Position numbers and translations under genes: made by a program. The notes beneath the pieces were generated by a model. The model searched no databases, was not told the origin of the DNA, and was given only the letters and a program-made list of their open reading frames with translations. Below are positions 37,001-44,115 of a stretch of DNA of 49,171 nt, piece by piece. Where the stretch lies: NCBI GenBank assembly GCA_025999435.1, contig BNXH01000005.1, positions 1 through 49,171 of the forward strand. Direction: 5' to 3'. Source of the DNA: Bacteroidia bacterium. GTDB taxonomy: Bacteria > Bacteroidota > Bacteroidia > Bacteroidales > Dysgonomonadaceae. How positions within the stretch are numbered: the first letter of the stretch is position 1; every line of letters begins with the position of its first letter.

Positions 37001-37403
37001 TTGGAGCAGGCATGACAATGACAGCATCCGCTATTATTCAGGTACAGCTATTTATAGAAGTACCTTTAACCTGAATGTTGCCGATGGAGATAAATTCGAT
37101 ATCGCATTTGACGAAATCGCAAATCTTGCGGAGGTAAAAATCAATGGTAAATCTTGTGGTATCATCTGGACAAAACCATATAGGCTGGATATTTCAGGTG
37201 CTGTAAAAAATGGAGAAAATACAGTAGAGATCGAAGTTGTAAATACATGGGCAAACCGTATTTTAGGCAATGAATATTACAATGCGGAACCTGATGACAG
37301 CAGAAAGATATGGACGAATGGAACCCATCATAAGAGAAGGAATAAAAACCTTGCCGGAAGCGGTCTTATTGGAAATATTATAATTGAGAGGAGAAGCAAT
37401 TGA
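34050..37403 (+). CDS. GH106 alpha-L-rhamnosidase, secreted
   Basis: The 1117-residue protein has a signal peptide (ending DCFSQ) and the GH106 start RSWTFWYWMNGAVTKEGITADLEAMKEIGLEGAYL. A TIM barrel is interrupted by a carbohydrate-binding beta-sandwich (about 200-340) and followed by C-terminal beta domains (LAGTWNVSFDKEM to NTWANRILG). Glu445 (DSWECGSQNW) and Glu577 (QAEAFTQ) are 132 residues apart, the same spacing as the catalytic pair I recall for BT0986 (461/593). BT0986 removes rhamnose linked to arabinopyranose in RG-II chain B. It is the last gene of the contiguous GH2-GH2-GH106 run; 258 bp of repeat-rich DNA follow. Confidence 0.9.
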   Translation: MKKIFLFIIISFLFLGDCFSQNLRQLWEKPSAETRSWTFWYWMNGAVTKEGITADLEAMKEIGLEGAYLMPIRGIPEKPYLTPVVEQLSPFWWEMVGFAFKEAGRIGLKIAFHICDGFALAGGPWITPELSMQKVVWSQLDIQGGKQFNGALPQPESYKGYYKDIAVYAFPTPDGEGISTETVKPGVTSSIADIDPQFLVEKDNKELLRSDDPCWIQLEFEKPFTCRTIQLTGPSRSFQPQRLTIEASDDGRNYRKVVQLEPPRQGWQNDDFPMTHSIPNTTAKYFRLQYNLSGTEPGAEDLDAAKWKQNLKLKSIWMSSEARIHQYEGKTGDAWRVSARTTALQIPDNQCIDVKKMIDISSYLGNDGKLNWKAPEGKWTILRLGHTSTGHTNATGGGGIGLECDKFNPEAIRLQFNSWFGKAYEVAGPEIASRVLKVFHVDSWECGSQNWSPLFRDEFKSRRGYDIYDYLPVMAGFPVGSADMSERILYDVRQTIAELVVDKFYAVLKEEANAKGCEFSAENVSPTMVSDGMMHYKNTDIPMNEYWLQSPTHDKPNDVLDAISGAHIYGKNIIQAEAFTQLRLMFDEHPAMLKTLQDRHYALGINRLSYHVYALNPWLDRKPGMTLDGIGLYFQRDQTWWKPGRAWVDYAQRCQALLQYGKPVADIAVFTGEELPRRSILPDRLVPFLPGLFGEEKLEWEKRRMANVGTPAREMPAGVNHSANITTSEDWVNCLRGYQYDSFNADVLLNRMKVEDGRIVLPDGMSYAVLVIPGKHPMQPEYRMSKAVARKLKEFSTQGAKIMIGDLPVETLDFKEEGEKIEWASASFVKLPYVKETFEDIGVGRDFVAMEKGIKSYAKDIAYTHRQSDNADVYFISNQQDKKRDLEVSLRSSGRIPELWNPVTGKADTNVSWSVVDGRTNVDLVLEPNESCFIVLQTPTSATSGKGSIRKMTNTIPLAGTWNVSFDKEMRGPANPVTFETLTDWSRHDNDSIRYYSGTAIYRSTFNLNVADGDKFDIAFDEIANLAEVKINGKSCGIIWTKPYRLDISGAVKNGENTVEIEVVNTWANRILGNEYYNAEPDDSRKIWTNGTHHKRRNKNLAGSGLIGNIIIERRSN

Positions 37404-37546
37404 TAAGTGATACGTATCAGAAGTCGAAAACTTTATCTATATAAAAGTGAAAAACGAAAAACGAAAAGTGAAGAACGAAAAATTATATGAGATACAAGTA
37501 AACGAGATACAAGTTGTTAGCTGATTACTGGAAATACTGTTACCTT

Positions 37547-37564
37547 TTAACAACACATGGTTAA
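37547..37564. promoter_or_regulatory. TTAAC-N8-GTTAA box, first copy before GH127
   Basis: TTAACAACACATGGTTAA has 5-bp inverted arms and the same 18-bp length as the palindrome at 16458. It is preceded by TGTTACCTT and followed by TGAATGCAAA, as at 16458, where the flanks are TGTTACCTT and TTAATGTAAA. The function is unknown. Confidence 0.4.
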
Positions 37565-37620
37565 TGAATGCAAAATAGACAAGATGGAAATAGTAAAAAA
37601 AGTGTCAGATGTGTCAGATT

Positions 37621-37638
37621 TTAACAATGTATAGTTGA
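37621..37638. promoter_or_regulatory. TTAAC-N8-GTTGA box, second copy before GH127
   Basis: TTAACAATGTATAGTTGA matches the TTAAC-N8-GTTRA pattern and is followed by TATATGTAAA. It ends 23 bp before the GH127 start codon, a position suited to a regulator site or promoter part. The right arm has one mismatch to a perfect inverted repeat. Confidence 0.35.
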
Positions 37639-37661
37639 TATATGTAAAAATGTAATGCAGA

Positions 37662-39689
37662 ATGAAATTTAAAAGTTTATCCTTATGTTTTCTATTCTTT
37701 TGTTTTGCCGCAACAATATCTGCTCAGACAAAAGGATTGACCAACACGACCAAAAGCCCCTATGCAAAGATGCATAGCGTGGATCTGGGCGATGTAGTTT
37801 GGACAAAAGGCTTCTGGGCCGAACGGTTCGATGTATGTAAAGACACCATGCTTTACAATATGTGGCGTATATTCGACAACCCCGAACTCAGTCATGCTTA
37901 CCGCAATTTTGAAATTGCCGCCGGCCAGAAAGAAGGTGAACACAAAGACCCCCCTTTTTTCGATGGCGATATGTATAAATGGCTTGAGGGCGCCGCCGCC
38001 GTTTACGCCATTACTAAAGATCCAAAGCTGGATGAGTTGATGGATCGTTTTATCGAAACAATCCGGCTCTCACAGCGTGAAGACGGATATATCCATACAG
38101 CCACGATCGTCGCTCACAAAAATAATCCCGGAGCAAAGAAAGGATTTGAGGAAAGGCTTCATTTCGAGACTTATAACATGGGGCACTTAATGACAGCAGG
38201 TTGTGTACACTACAGGGCTACAGGCAAAAGATCGCTATTGGATTTGGCTGTAAAGACTACAGAATTCCTTTATAGTTTCTATAAAACAGCGACTAACGAA
38301 CTGGCAAGAAGCGCCATTTGCCCGTCTCATTACATGGGAGTAGTAGAGATGTACCGGACAACCGGAAACCCAAAGTACCTGGAATTATCAAAAAGCCTTA
38401 TAGACATTCGGGGGATGGTAGAAAATGGAACAGATGATAATCAGGACAGGATTCCCTTCCGCGAGCAAAGAGTAGCTATGGGACATGCCGTCCGCGCCAA
38501 CTACCTGTATGCAGGTGTAGCCGATGTATATCTTGAAACCGGAGATAAAACGCTTTTGGATTGCCTGCACCCGATCTGGGACGATGTTACTTACCGGAAG
38601 ATGTACATAACAGGCGGCTGCGGTGCTTTATACGATGGTACCTCTCCCGACGGAACAGCTTACGAGCCGGACAGCATACAGAAAGTACATCAATCGTATG
38701 GACGGGCGTATCAGTTGCCGCAAGAGACAGCGCACAATGAGACCTGTGCCAATATAGGCAATATGCTGTGGAATTTCAGGATGCTCCAACTTTCTGCCGA
38801 TTCCAGGTATGCCGATATTATGGAGCAGACATACTACAATAGTATCCTGTCAGGCATCAGTCTCGATGGTAAGAAGTATTTCTATACAAACGCATTAAGC
38901 CGCACTCATGAATTTCCTTACCAAATGCGCTGGGGTAATTTCAGACAGGAATATATCAGTTGTTTCTGCTGTCCGCCTAACACAGTGCGCACCATAGCGG
39001 AAGCTAACAGCTATGCATATGCGACTTCCGGTAAAGGTGTTTATTGTAATCTATACGGTAGCAATACTTTAAAGACAAAGGGTGTTGACGGTTCGGATAC
39101 CCATATTACGCAAACCACCGATTACCCATGGGATGGAAACGTTAGACTGAAAATAGAAAAGACACAAAAGAAACCTTACTCCATATTCCTGCGTATCCCC
39201 GAATGGTGCGAGAATGCTTCGATAAAGGTAAATGGTAAAGCTACGGATATACAGGCCATTCCGGGAAGCTATGCAGAAGTAAACGGCACTTGGAAAAATG
39301 GTGACATTATAGAACTGGCTATGCCATTCGAAGCCAGATTGGTGGAATCGAATCCGATGGTAGAAGAGAACCGCAACCAAGTTGCTGTCATGTATGGCCC
39401 GATGGTTTATTGTATGGAAGGGAACGACCTGCCGGAAGGGGTATCGATACATGACATCCTCATCCCTACGGATATAAGATTAACGCCAAAAGCTATCAGC
39501 ATAGATAACAGTAAGGTAGTAACGCTGACAGGGAAAGCCCGTATGCTCACTGACAACAAATGGGATGGCAAACTGTACCGTAGGGTTAATAATTCGGCCA
39601 AAGATGTTGATATAAGCCTTATTCCGTATTATGCATGGAACAACCGGGGAAATTACGATATGTCGGTGTGGTTAAGAGCTGTTAGGTAG
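37662..39689 (+). CDS. GH127 hydrolase (beta-L-arabinofuranosidase or aceric-acid hydrolase)
   Basis: The 675-residue protein carries a signal peptide (ending ATISAQ) and the GH127 (alpha/alpha)6 barrel. The zinc/cysteine centre is visible in EYISCFCCPPNTVRTIAE, with the ECANIG-type segment HNETCANIGN earlier. A cysteine in this centre acts as the nucleophile in GH127. The C-terminal part is beta-rich (FLRIPEWCENASIKVNGKA). The family includes beta-L-arabinofuranosidases and, in RG-II loci, an aceric-acid hydrolase (BT1003, adjacent to GH141 and GH78 there). The RG-II context makes aceric acid a good candidate substrate; the residues that distinguish it are not known to me. It stands alone between repeat-rich DNA and a convergent operon. 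Confidence 0.9.
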   Translation: MKFKSLSLCFLFFCFAATISAQTKGLTNTTKSPYAKMHSVDLGDVVWTKGFWAERFDVCKDTMLYNMWRIFDNPELSHAYRNFEIAAGQKEGEHKDPPFFDGDMYKWLEGAAAVYAITKDPKLDELMDRFIETIRLSQREDGYIHTATIVAHKNNPGAKKGFEERLHFETYNMGHLMTAGCVHYRATGKRSLLDLAVKTTEFLYSFYKTATNELARSAICPSHYMGVVEMYRTTGNPKYLELSKSLIDIRGMVENGTDDNQDRIPFREQRVAMGHAVRANYLYAGVADVYLETGDKTLLDCLHPIWDDVTYRKMYITGGCGALYDGTSPDGTAYEPDSIQKVHQSYGRAYQLPQETAHNETCANIGNMLWNFRMLQLSADSRYADIMEQTYYNSILSGISLDGKKYFYTNALSRTHEFPYQMRWGNFRQEYISCFCCPPNTVRTIAEANSYAYATSGKGVYCNLYGSNTLKTKGVDGSDTHITQTTDYPWDGNVRLKIEKTQKKPYSIFLRIPEWCENASIKVNGKATDIQAIPGSYAEVNGTWKNGDIIELAMPFEARLVESNPMVEENRNQVAVMYGPMVYCMEGNDLPEGVSIHDILIPTDIRLTPKAISIDNSKVVTLTGKARMLTDNKWDGKLYRRVNNSAKDVDISLIPYYAWNNRGNYDMSVWLRAVR

Positions 39690-39705
39690 TTACAAGCCCT
39701 AAGGC

Positions 39706-39766
39706 AGTTACGAGTTACAAGTAGATTGACGCACTGAGAGCGTAAAACGACTTGTGACTCGTAACT
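39706..39766. terminator. 17-bp inverted repeat between convergent genes
   Basis: AGTTACGAGTTACAAGT (39706-39722) and ACTTGTGACTCGTAACT (39750-39766) pair at 16 of 17 positions around a 27-bp loop. It lies between the stop of GH127 (+) and the stop of the permease (-), where a bidirectional terminator is expected. There is no T-run, and the arms use the same GAGTTACAAGT vocabulary as the dispersed repeats, so it may instead be a repeat-derived structure. Confidence 0.5.
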
Positions 39767-39769
39767 AAA

Positions 39770-41035
39770 TCAATCCACGACCTTATATCCTTTCCATCCG
39801 TAATATGCACAGAAGACAAAGCAGATAAGCGGAATGATATAAGCTATCTGATAGATCTGTTCATTATGGTGCATGATATAAGCCGTAAGTTGTGGCAGGC
39901 AGGCATTTCCTACTATGGCCATTACAAGGAAGGCCGAGCCGCTCTTTGTATTCTTCCCCAGGCCTTCGAGAGCCAGCGAAAACTGGGTAGGATACATAAT
40001 CGACATGAAGAACGAAACGCCAAGCATAGCATATAGGCCGGCCATTCCGCCAAATATCATAATCACCCCGCATAATGCAATATTGGTCAGCGCATATACC
40101 ACAAGCATATTCTGCGGTTTGAACTTTACCATCAGCATGGTCCCTACCCAGCGCCCGAGCAGGAAAGCCAGCATATAAAGCCCGAAGAATGTTGTTGCTG
40201 TACCTTCGGCCATTCCTGCATAAGTACAGCAATAGACCAGGAACAGACTATTGATAGCCGTCTGTCCTCCATTATAAAAGAATTGGGCAATTACTCCCCA
40301 ACGGAGGTGGGATCGTTTCAGCACTTTAAAGTCGATAAGTTTATCATCATTCTTTTGTCCTTCTTCATGATCTCCTTCTTTGATTTTAGGAAGATGGGAA
40401 AAGACAAATACAACAGCTATCACGATCAGCACACCGGCCAGAATGAGATAGGGTAGCTTCATCGCATCCGTCTCGAACTGAATATAACCTTCCCATCCGC
40501 CGGTATAATCGGCAGGAATAGTCTCACGGCTGTATTCTTGTCCGCTAAGTACAAGTTTACTCAGGAACATAGCTGCAATAAAAGCACCTAATCCGTTGAA
40601 GGACTGGGCAAGGTTCAGTCTCCTGGGCGCCGTCTTCGGGTCCCCCAAAACCGTAACATAGGGATTAGCCGCCGTCTCAAGGAAACACATTCCCGTAGCG
40701 ATAATAAAGAATATACCTAAGTATGCCCAATACTCCCTGATGATCGAAGCAGGGAAGAACAGAAGCCCACCCATTGCGGCCAGACACAAGCCGAATATAA
40801 TGCCGGCCTTGTAGCTGTATTTCTTCATAAACATTGCTATAGGGATTGGGAATATGAAATAAGCCAGCCAATAGGCTGTCTCTGTAAATGATGCTTCAAA
40901 AGTATTGAGTTCGCAGGTCTTCATCAACTGGCGTATCATTGTCGGCAAAAGATTACTGCTGATAGCCCAGATAAAGAAAAGGCTGAAGATAAGCGCAAGT
41001 GCTATTGTATAGGTATTTTTCTGATTGTTATTCAT
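39770..41035 (-). CDS. FucP-type sugar:H+ symporter (FHS family MFS permease)
   Basis: The 421-residue membrane protein has 12 predicted helices and the FHS-family signature ETAANPYVTVLGDPKTAPRRLNLAQSFNGLG, as in L-fucose permease FucP. A central charged loop (LPKIKEGDHEEGQKNDDK) separates the halves. It is the last gene of a four-gene minus-strand operon that oxidises an aldose, so the cargo is probably the same sugar. L-galactose (6-hydroxy-L-fucose) is the best candidate, with L-fucose the alternative. It starts 42 bp after the lactonase gene. A related permease gene accompanies, as I recall, the L-galactose genes of Bacteroides vulgatus. Confidence 0.85.
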   Translation of the reverse strand: MNNNQKNTYTIALALIFSLFFIWAISSNLLPTMIRQLMKTCELNTFEASFTETAYWLAYFIFPIPIAMFMKKYSYKAGIIFGLCLAAMGGLLFFPASIIREYWAYLGIFFIIATGMCFLETAANPYVTVLGDPKTAPRRLNLAQSFNGLGAFIAAMFLSKLVLSGQEYSRETIPADYTGGWEGYIQFETDAMKLPYLILAGVLIVIAVVFVFSHLPKIKEGDHEEGQKNDDKLIDFKVLKRSHLRWGVIAQFFYNGGQTAINSLFLVYCCTYAGMAEGTATTFFGLYMLAFLLGRWVGTMLMVKFKPQNMLVVYALTNIALCGVIMIFGGMAGLYAMLGVSFFMSIMYPTQFSLALEGLGKNTKSGSAFLVMAIVGNACLPQLTAYIMHHNEQIYQIAYIIPLICFVFCAYYGWKGYKVVD

Positions 41036-41077
41036 GGCGGTTATATAGTGTTTTCCCTGTTTGTTCCGGAAGTATAC

Positions 41078-42001
41078 CTATTCGGACATATTTTTTATAT
41101 AGGGAAGGTCTATCAGGTTTTTAAATTTATAGAAACTTTTAGCATTTTGGCCTAAAAACAGGGCTTTTTCCTCATCGGTCAGAATCCTTGATTTTAATAC
41201 AAAGTCATAAGACATGTGGTAGGTAATGGCAGTTATGGTGCGTGGATAATCCGAACCCCACATTAATTTTTCAATACCAACTAAATCTGCGGCCTCGCGA
41301 ATAGCGTCAATCGCTCCTTTGAACGGGTAAAATTCATCGTTGAACAACCATGTTATACCTCCCGATTCAATCATTACGTTATCATTCAATGCCAGCTTTA
41401 TTTGCTCTTGCCAGTCCTTATATGTTACCATACCAAAGTGCCCTATCGCAATTTTCAGTTTCGGACATTCGGAAATTACTTCCTTCATCTCAGGCACCTG
41501 CTTCATCCCATCCGCCAGATCAACAGATAATATAACATTATATTCCTCCATCAATTTAAATATATCCATCATTTCAACGGAAGTCAAATAAACTCGACCT
41601 TCCGGTAAAAAGAAACGCTGAGCCGGGACCTTCAAAGCTTTAAATCCATGACCGATCAATTTCTTGGCATGCTTGAGAAAATTGTGATGACGCACATCGA
41701 ACATACCACAACAGAAGAATCGGTCAGGATACTTTTCCTGTATATCTGCCAGGTATGCATTTTGTATGCCATCTATATATTCCTGGGTAATTACAGCTGC
41801 CGATACCTGCGCATAATCCATATTTGATAGAAATACCTCGGCTGTATTTTTCCCGTCAACCATAAACGGGGGAACCATTTGGCGTATTTCTCCCATAAAA
41901 AGGGATTTGCCGCCTTCCAGCGTTTGAATTCTCTGTCCGTTTACCTCTGTATCCTGCTGATACCAAAGGTGCGCATGAGCGTCGATTATTTTGAATTCCA
42001 T
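41078..42001 (-). CDS. Amidohydrolase-family sugar lactonase, probable L-galactono-1,5-lactonase
   Basis: The 307-residue protein has the amidohydrolase metal motif DAHAH (His9, His11), His188 in IGHFG and Asp251 in MWGSDYPRT, as in COG3618 lactonases. The family opens aldono-lactones. In B. vulgatus a homologue next to an aldo/keto reductase and a zinc dehydrogenase hydrolyses L-galactono-1,5-lactone to L-galactonate (recalled as Bvu0220). Here the same three enzymes lie in one operon, 14 bp after the dehydrogenase and 42 bp before the permease. L-fuconolactone or L-rhamnonolactone are the main alternatives. No signal peptide is present, so it is cytoplasmic. Confidence 0.8.
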   Translation of the reverse strand: MEFKIIDAHAHLWYQQDTEVNGQRIQTLEGGKSLFMGEIRQMVPPFMVDGKNTAEVFLSNMDYAQVSAAVITQEYIDGIQNAYLADIQEKYPDRFFCCGMFDVRHHNFLKHAKKLIGHGFKALKVPAQRFFLPEGRVYLTSVEMMDIFKLMEEYNVILSVDLADGMKQVPEMKEVISECPKLKIAIGHFGMVTYKDWQEQIKLALNDNVMIESGGITWLFNDEFYPFKGAIDAIREAADLVGIEKLMWGSDYPRTITAITYHMSYDFVLKSRILTDEEKALFLGQNAKSFYKFKNLIDLPYIKNMSE

Positions 42002-42015
42002 AGTTAATAATTATA

Positions 42016-43035
42016 TTAAAATTCAATAAGTATCCTGAATACTTTTCCTGTATTTTGCTCCCAATATTCAAGCGCTTTTTGAACCTCTTCAGGCTTGTAT
42101 ATACGGCTTATAAACTCATCTTTAGGTACTGCTGCATGATGTTTCATATATTCCATCACTGCACGGAAATCTTCCGGCATAGCATTCCTTGATCCCCGGA
42201 TATCCATTTCTTTCTGAACAAAATGTTTTGTTTCAAAAGCTATTTCCATCTTTGCATATCCTATACAAACAATCCGGCCGGTAAAAGCGACCTCGTTCAC
42301 CGCAGTCTGATATGTGACAGGAGCCCCTACCGCCTCAATTATAACATCCGGCCCTGTACCATTGGTTATCTTCTGTAAACACTCATGAACATTCTCTGTC
42401 TTTGAATTAATTGTATATGCTGCACCAAACCTTTTCACCAGATCAAGTTTATCATCGTCAACATCCATCGCTATAACTCTCGCTCCACGCAAAGCAGCCC
42501 GTATAACAGCTCCGATACCAATCATACCGCAACCTATAATCAATACGATATCCAGATCGGTTATCTGCGCACGCGAAACGGCATGGAATCCTACACTCAT
42601 AGGTTCGACAAGTACAAAATCTTTTGGAGTTATAGCTTGATCTACAATCACCTTTTGCCATGGAACCGCTATATATTCACACATTGCGCCGTCCCGCTGT
42701 ACCCCCAGTGTCTGATTGTACCGGCAGGCATTAGGACGGCCATTACGGCACGAGGAACAATGATCACAACTTGAATAAGGATTTATTGTACACGCCATTC
42801 CAGGCTTTATATTGTCCGGTACACCTTCTGTAATATCCTCTATAATAGCTCCTATTTCATGACCGGGTATTACCGGAAGTTTAACCATTGGATTCTTGCC
42901 CAGAAATGTATTCAGGTCCGAACCACAAAAACCAACATACCTTATTCTGACCAGTACTTCTCCCTGTTTTAATTCCGGATACTGTTTTTCAACTAAGGAT
43001 GTTTTACCTCTTTCTGTTATTGTAACTGCTTTCAT
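42016..43035 (-). CDS. Zinc-dependent alcohol dehydrogenase, probable L-galactonate 5-dehydrogenase
   Basis: ATG at 43035 is preferred over an adjacent in-frame GTG at 43038, giving 339 residues. The medium-chain dehydrogenase pattern is complete: catalytic zinc ligands in CGSD (Cys37) and GHE (His59, Glu60), structural zinc cysteines in CDHCSSCRNGRPNAC (90, 93, 96, 104), and the nucleotide-binding IIGCGMIGIGAV. In B. vulgatus a zinc dehydrogenase in the equivalent cluster oxidises L-galactonate to D-tagaturonate (recalled as Bvu0222), which would feed the uxaB product at 47-49 kb. It follows the aldo/keto reductase by 12 bp. A threonine- or sorbitol-type substrate cannot be excluded from sequence alone. 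Confidence 0.82.
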   Translation of the reverse strand: MKAVTITERGKTSLVEKQYPELKQGEVLVRIRYVGFCGSDLNTFLGKNPMVKLPVIPGHEIGAIIEDITEGVPDNIKPGMACTINPYSSCDHCSSCRNGRPNACRYNQTLGVQRDGAMCEYIAVPWQKVIVDQAITPKDFVLVEPMSVGFHAVSRAQITDLDIVLIIGCGMIGIGAVIRAALRGARVIAMDVDDDKLDLVKRFGAAYTINSKTENVHECLQKITNGTGPDVIIEAVGAPVTYQTAVNEVAFTGRIVCIGYAKMEIAFETKHFVQKEMDIRGSRNAMPEDFRAVMEYMKHHAAVPKDEFISRIYKPEEVQKALEYWEQNTGKVFRILIEF

Positions 43036-43047
43036 CACAACAATTTT

Positions 43048-43980
43048 TTAACTATTCAACCACGTATCCCTAAATCTTGGCTTTAAGATCAACCGGACTT
43101 CATTCAAGAGTAACACATCTAATTCCTCTTCTACCCATTTTATATTCTGCAATACAGTTTTCGGAGATGCCGTACTGAACAAAGTTGTTGCTATGCGCGG
43201 ATTAGATGTGGAATACTTTACAGCTAACCGTTCTATCGGTTTCCCTTTTGCTTTGCAGTGAAGCATTGCTTTTCTACATAATTCCTGTAGAGCTTTAGGT
43301 GCAGGATGCCAATCAGGGGCGCCTTTTTCAGTAAGTAATCCCATGGAGAAAGGAGAAGCATTGACTATTCCTACCCCCGTGGACTCAAAATAATCAAGAT
43401 AATCAACAAGAGAATCATCATTCAGGCAATAATGGCAAAATGATAAAACACTCTCTACAGTTCCCGGTATCGCATGATCTATTACATACTTCAAATGGCT
43501 GAGGGTTAAATTGGTAATTCCTATATGTTTCACTACACCCTCTGATCTTAAGTTAGCTAAAGTCGGAAGAGTTTCCTTACACACCTGCTCCAAATCAGCA
43601 AACTCTATATCATGGATATTAATCAGGTCAATATAATCAACATTCAGGCGTTCCATGCTTTCGTACACACTTTCCTTTACTCTTTTAGCCGAATAATCCC
43701 ATTGGTTTATTCCGTTTTCACCATAACGCCCGACTTTTGTCGACAAATAATATTTTGCCCGGTCTATATTTTTTAATGCTTTTCCTAAAACTATTTCAGC
43801 TTTCAGATATCCGTAATAAGGTGATACATCTATGAGATTTATCCCGTTATCAATAGCTGCATATACAGCCTCAATAGCGTCCTTTTCTTTTACGGGATGA
43901 AAAACCCCGCCCAAGGATGAAGCTCCAAAACCGAGGTTCGATACTTTCATCCCTGTTTTCCCTATTTCTCTATACTCCAT
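43048..43980 (-). CDS. Aldo/keto reductase, probable L-galactose/L-fucose 1-dehydrogenase
   Basis: The 310-residue protein has the aldo/keto reductase tetrad: Asp51 and Tyr56 (IDVSPYYG), Lys82 (LSTKVGRYG) and His123 (INIHDIEF). It resembles L-galactose dehydrogenase/D-threo-aldose dehydrogenase, which oxidises L-galactose or L-fucose at C1 to a lactone with NAD(P). It is the first gene of the operon, divergent from the LacI regulator across a 135-bp gap that contains a palindromic operator. In the proposed route its product goes to the lactonase at 41078 and then to the zinc dehydrogenase at 42016. L-galactose and L-fucose differ only at C6, so specificity needs an assay. Confidence 0.83.
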   Translation of the reverse strand: MEYREIGKTGMKVSNLGFGASSLGGVFHPVKEKDAIEAVYAAIDNGINLIDVSPYYGYLKAEIVLGKALKNIDRAKYYLSTKVGRYGENGINQWDYSAKRVKESVYESMERLNVDYIDLINIHDIEFADLEQVCKETLPTLANLRSEGVVKHIGITNLTLSHLKYVIDHAIPGTVESVLSFCHYCLNDDSLVDYLDYFESTGVGIVNASPFSMGLLTEKGAPDWHPAPKALQELCRKAMLHCKAKGKPIERLAVKYSTSNPRIATTLFSTASPKTVLQNIKWVEEELDVLLLNEVRLILKPRFRDTWLNS

Positions 43981-44000
43981 GGTATTATAATAATTTATTT

Positions 44001-44008
44001 CAAAAGTA
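44001..44008 (-). promoter_or_regulatory. Candidate -7 box for the L-galactose operon
   Basis: On the minus strand this reads TACTTTTG, matching TAnnTTTG, 20 bp before the aldo/keto reductase start codon. No TTTG stands at the usual 19-21 bp upstream; the nearest is 26 bp away. The promoter may therefore be weak or need an activator. Confidence 0.35.
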
Positions 44009-44051
44009 TAAGTTCATATTCTTCATGTGGCATACAAATAGGGAAAATCAA

Positions 44052-44067
44052 ACGCAAAGGTTTGCGT
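44052..44067. promoter_or_regulatory. Probable LacI-family operator
   Basis: ACGCAAA-GG-TTTGCGT has perfect 7-bp inverted arms around a 2-bp centre, the form and length of LacI-family operators. It lies between the divergent regulator and L-galactose operon, 48 bp upstream of the lacI-type start codon. It contains the TTTG -33 element of the regulator's own promoter, so binding should repress the regulator and could also control the divergent operon. Confidence 0.65.
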
Positions 44068-44092
44068 AAACCGATTATTTATATTAATTTTG
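44061..44092 (+). promoter_or_regulatory. Bacteroidetes promoter of the LacI regulator
   Basis: TTTG (44061-44064) and TAATTTTG (44085-44092) are 20 bp apart, an exact fit to the Bacteroidetes -33/-7 consensus. The start codon follows 23 bp later. The -33 element overlaps the right arm of the operator at 44052-44067. Confidence 0.6.
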
Positions 44093-44115
44093 GCCGACCT
44101 TGAAGCTATGTATTT

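Larger units (their letters stand above)
37404..37661. repeat. Repeat-rich gap before GH127
   Basis: No gene is seen. TCGAAAACTTTATCTAT at 37424-37440 matches the 15941-15956 sequence downstream of the GH78 fusion gene. It is followed by an ACGAAAA-type direct repeat (37447-37483), a shortened copy of the GATACAAGTAAACGAGATAC unit (37489-37530), two palindrome-like boxes, and a tandem GTGTCAGA pair (37602-37609, 37611-37618). The gap therefore shares its start, middle and end with the 15940-16524 gap. Confidence 0.75.
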
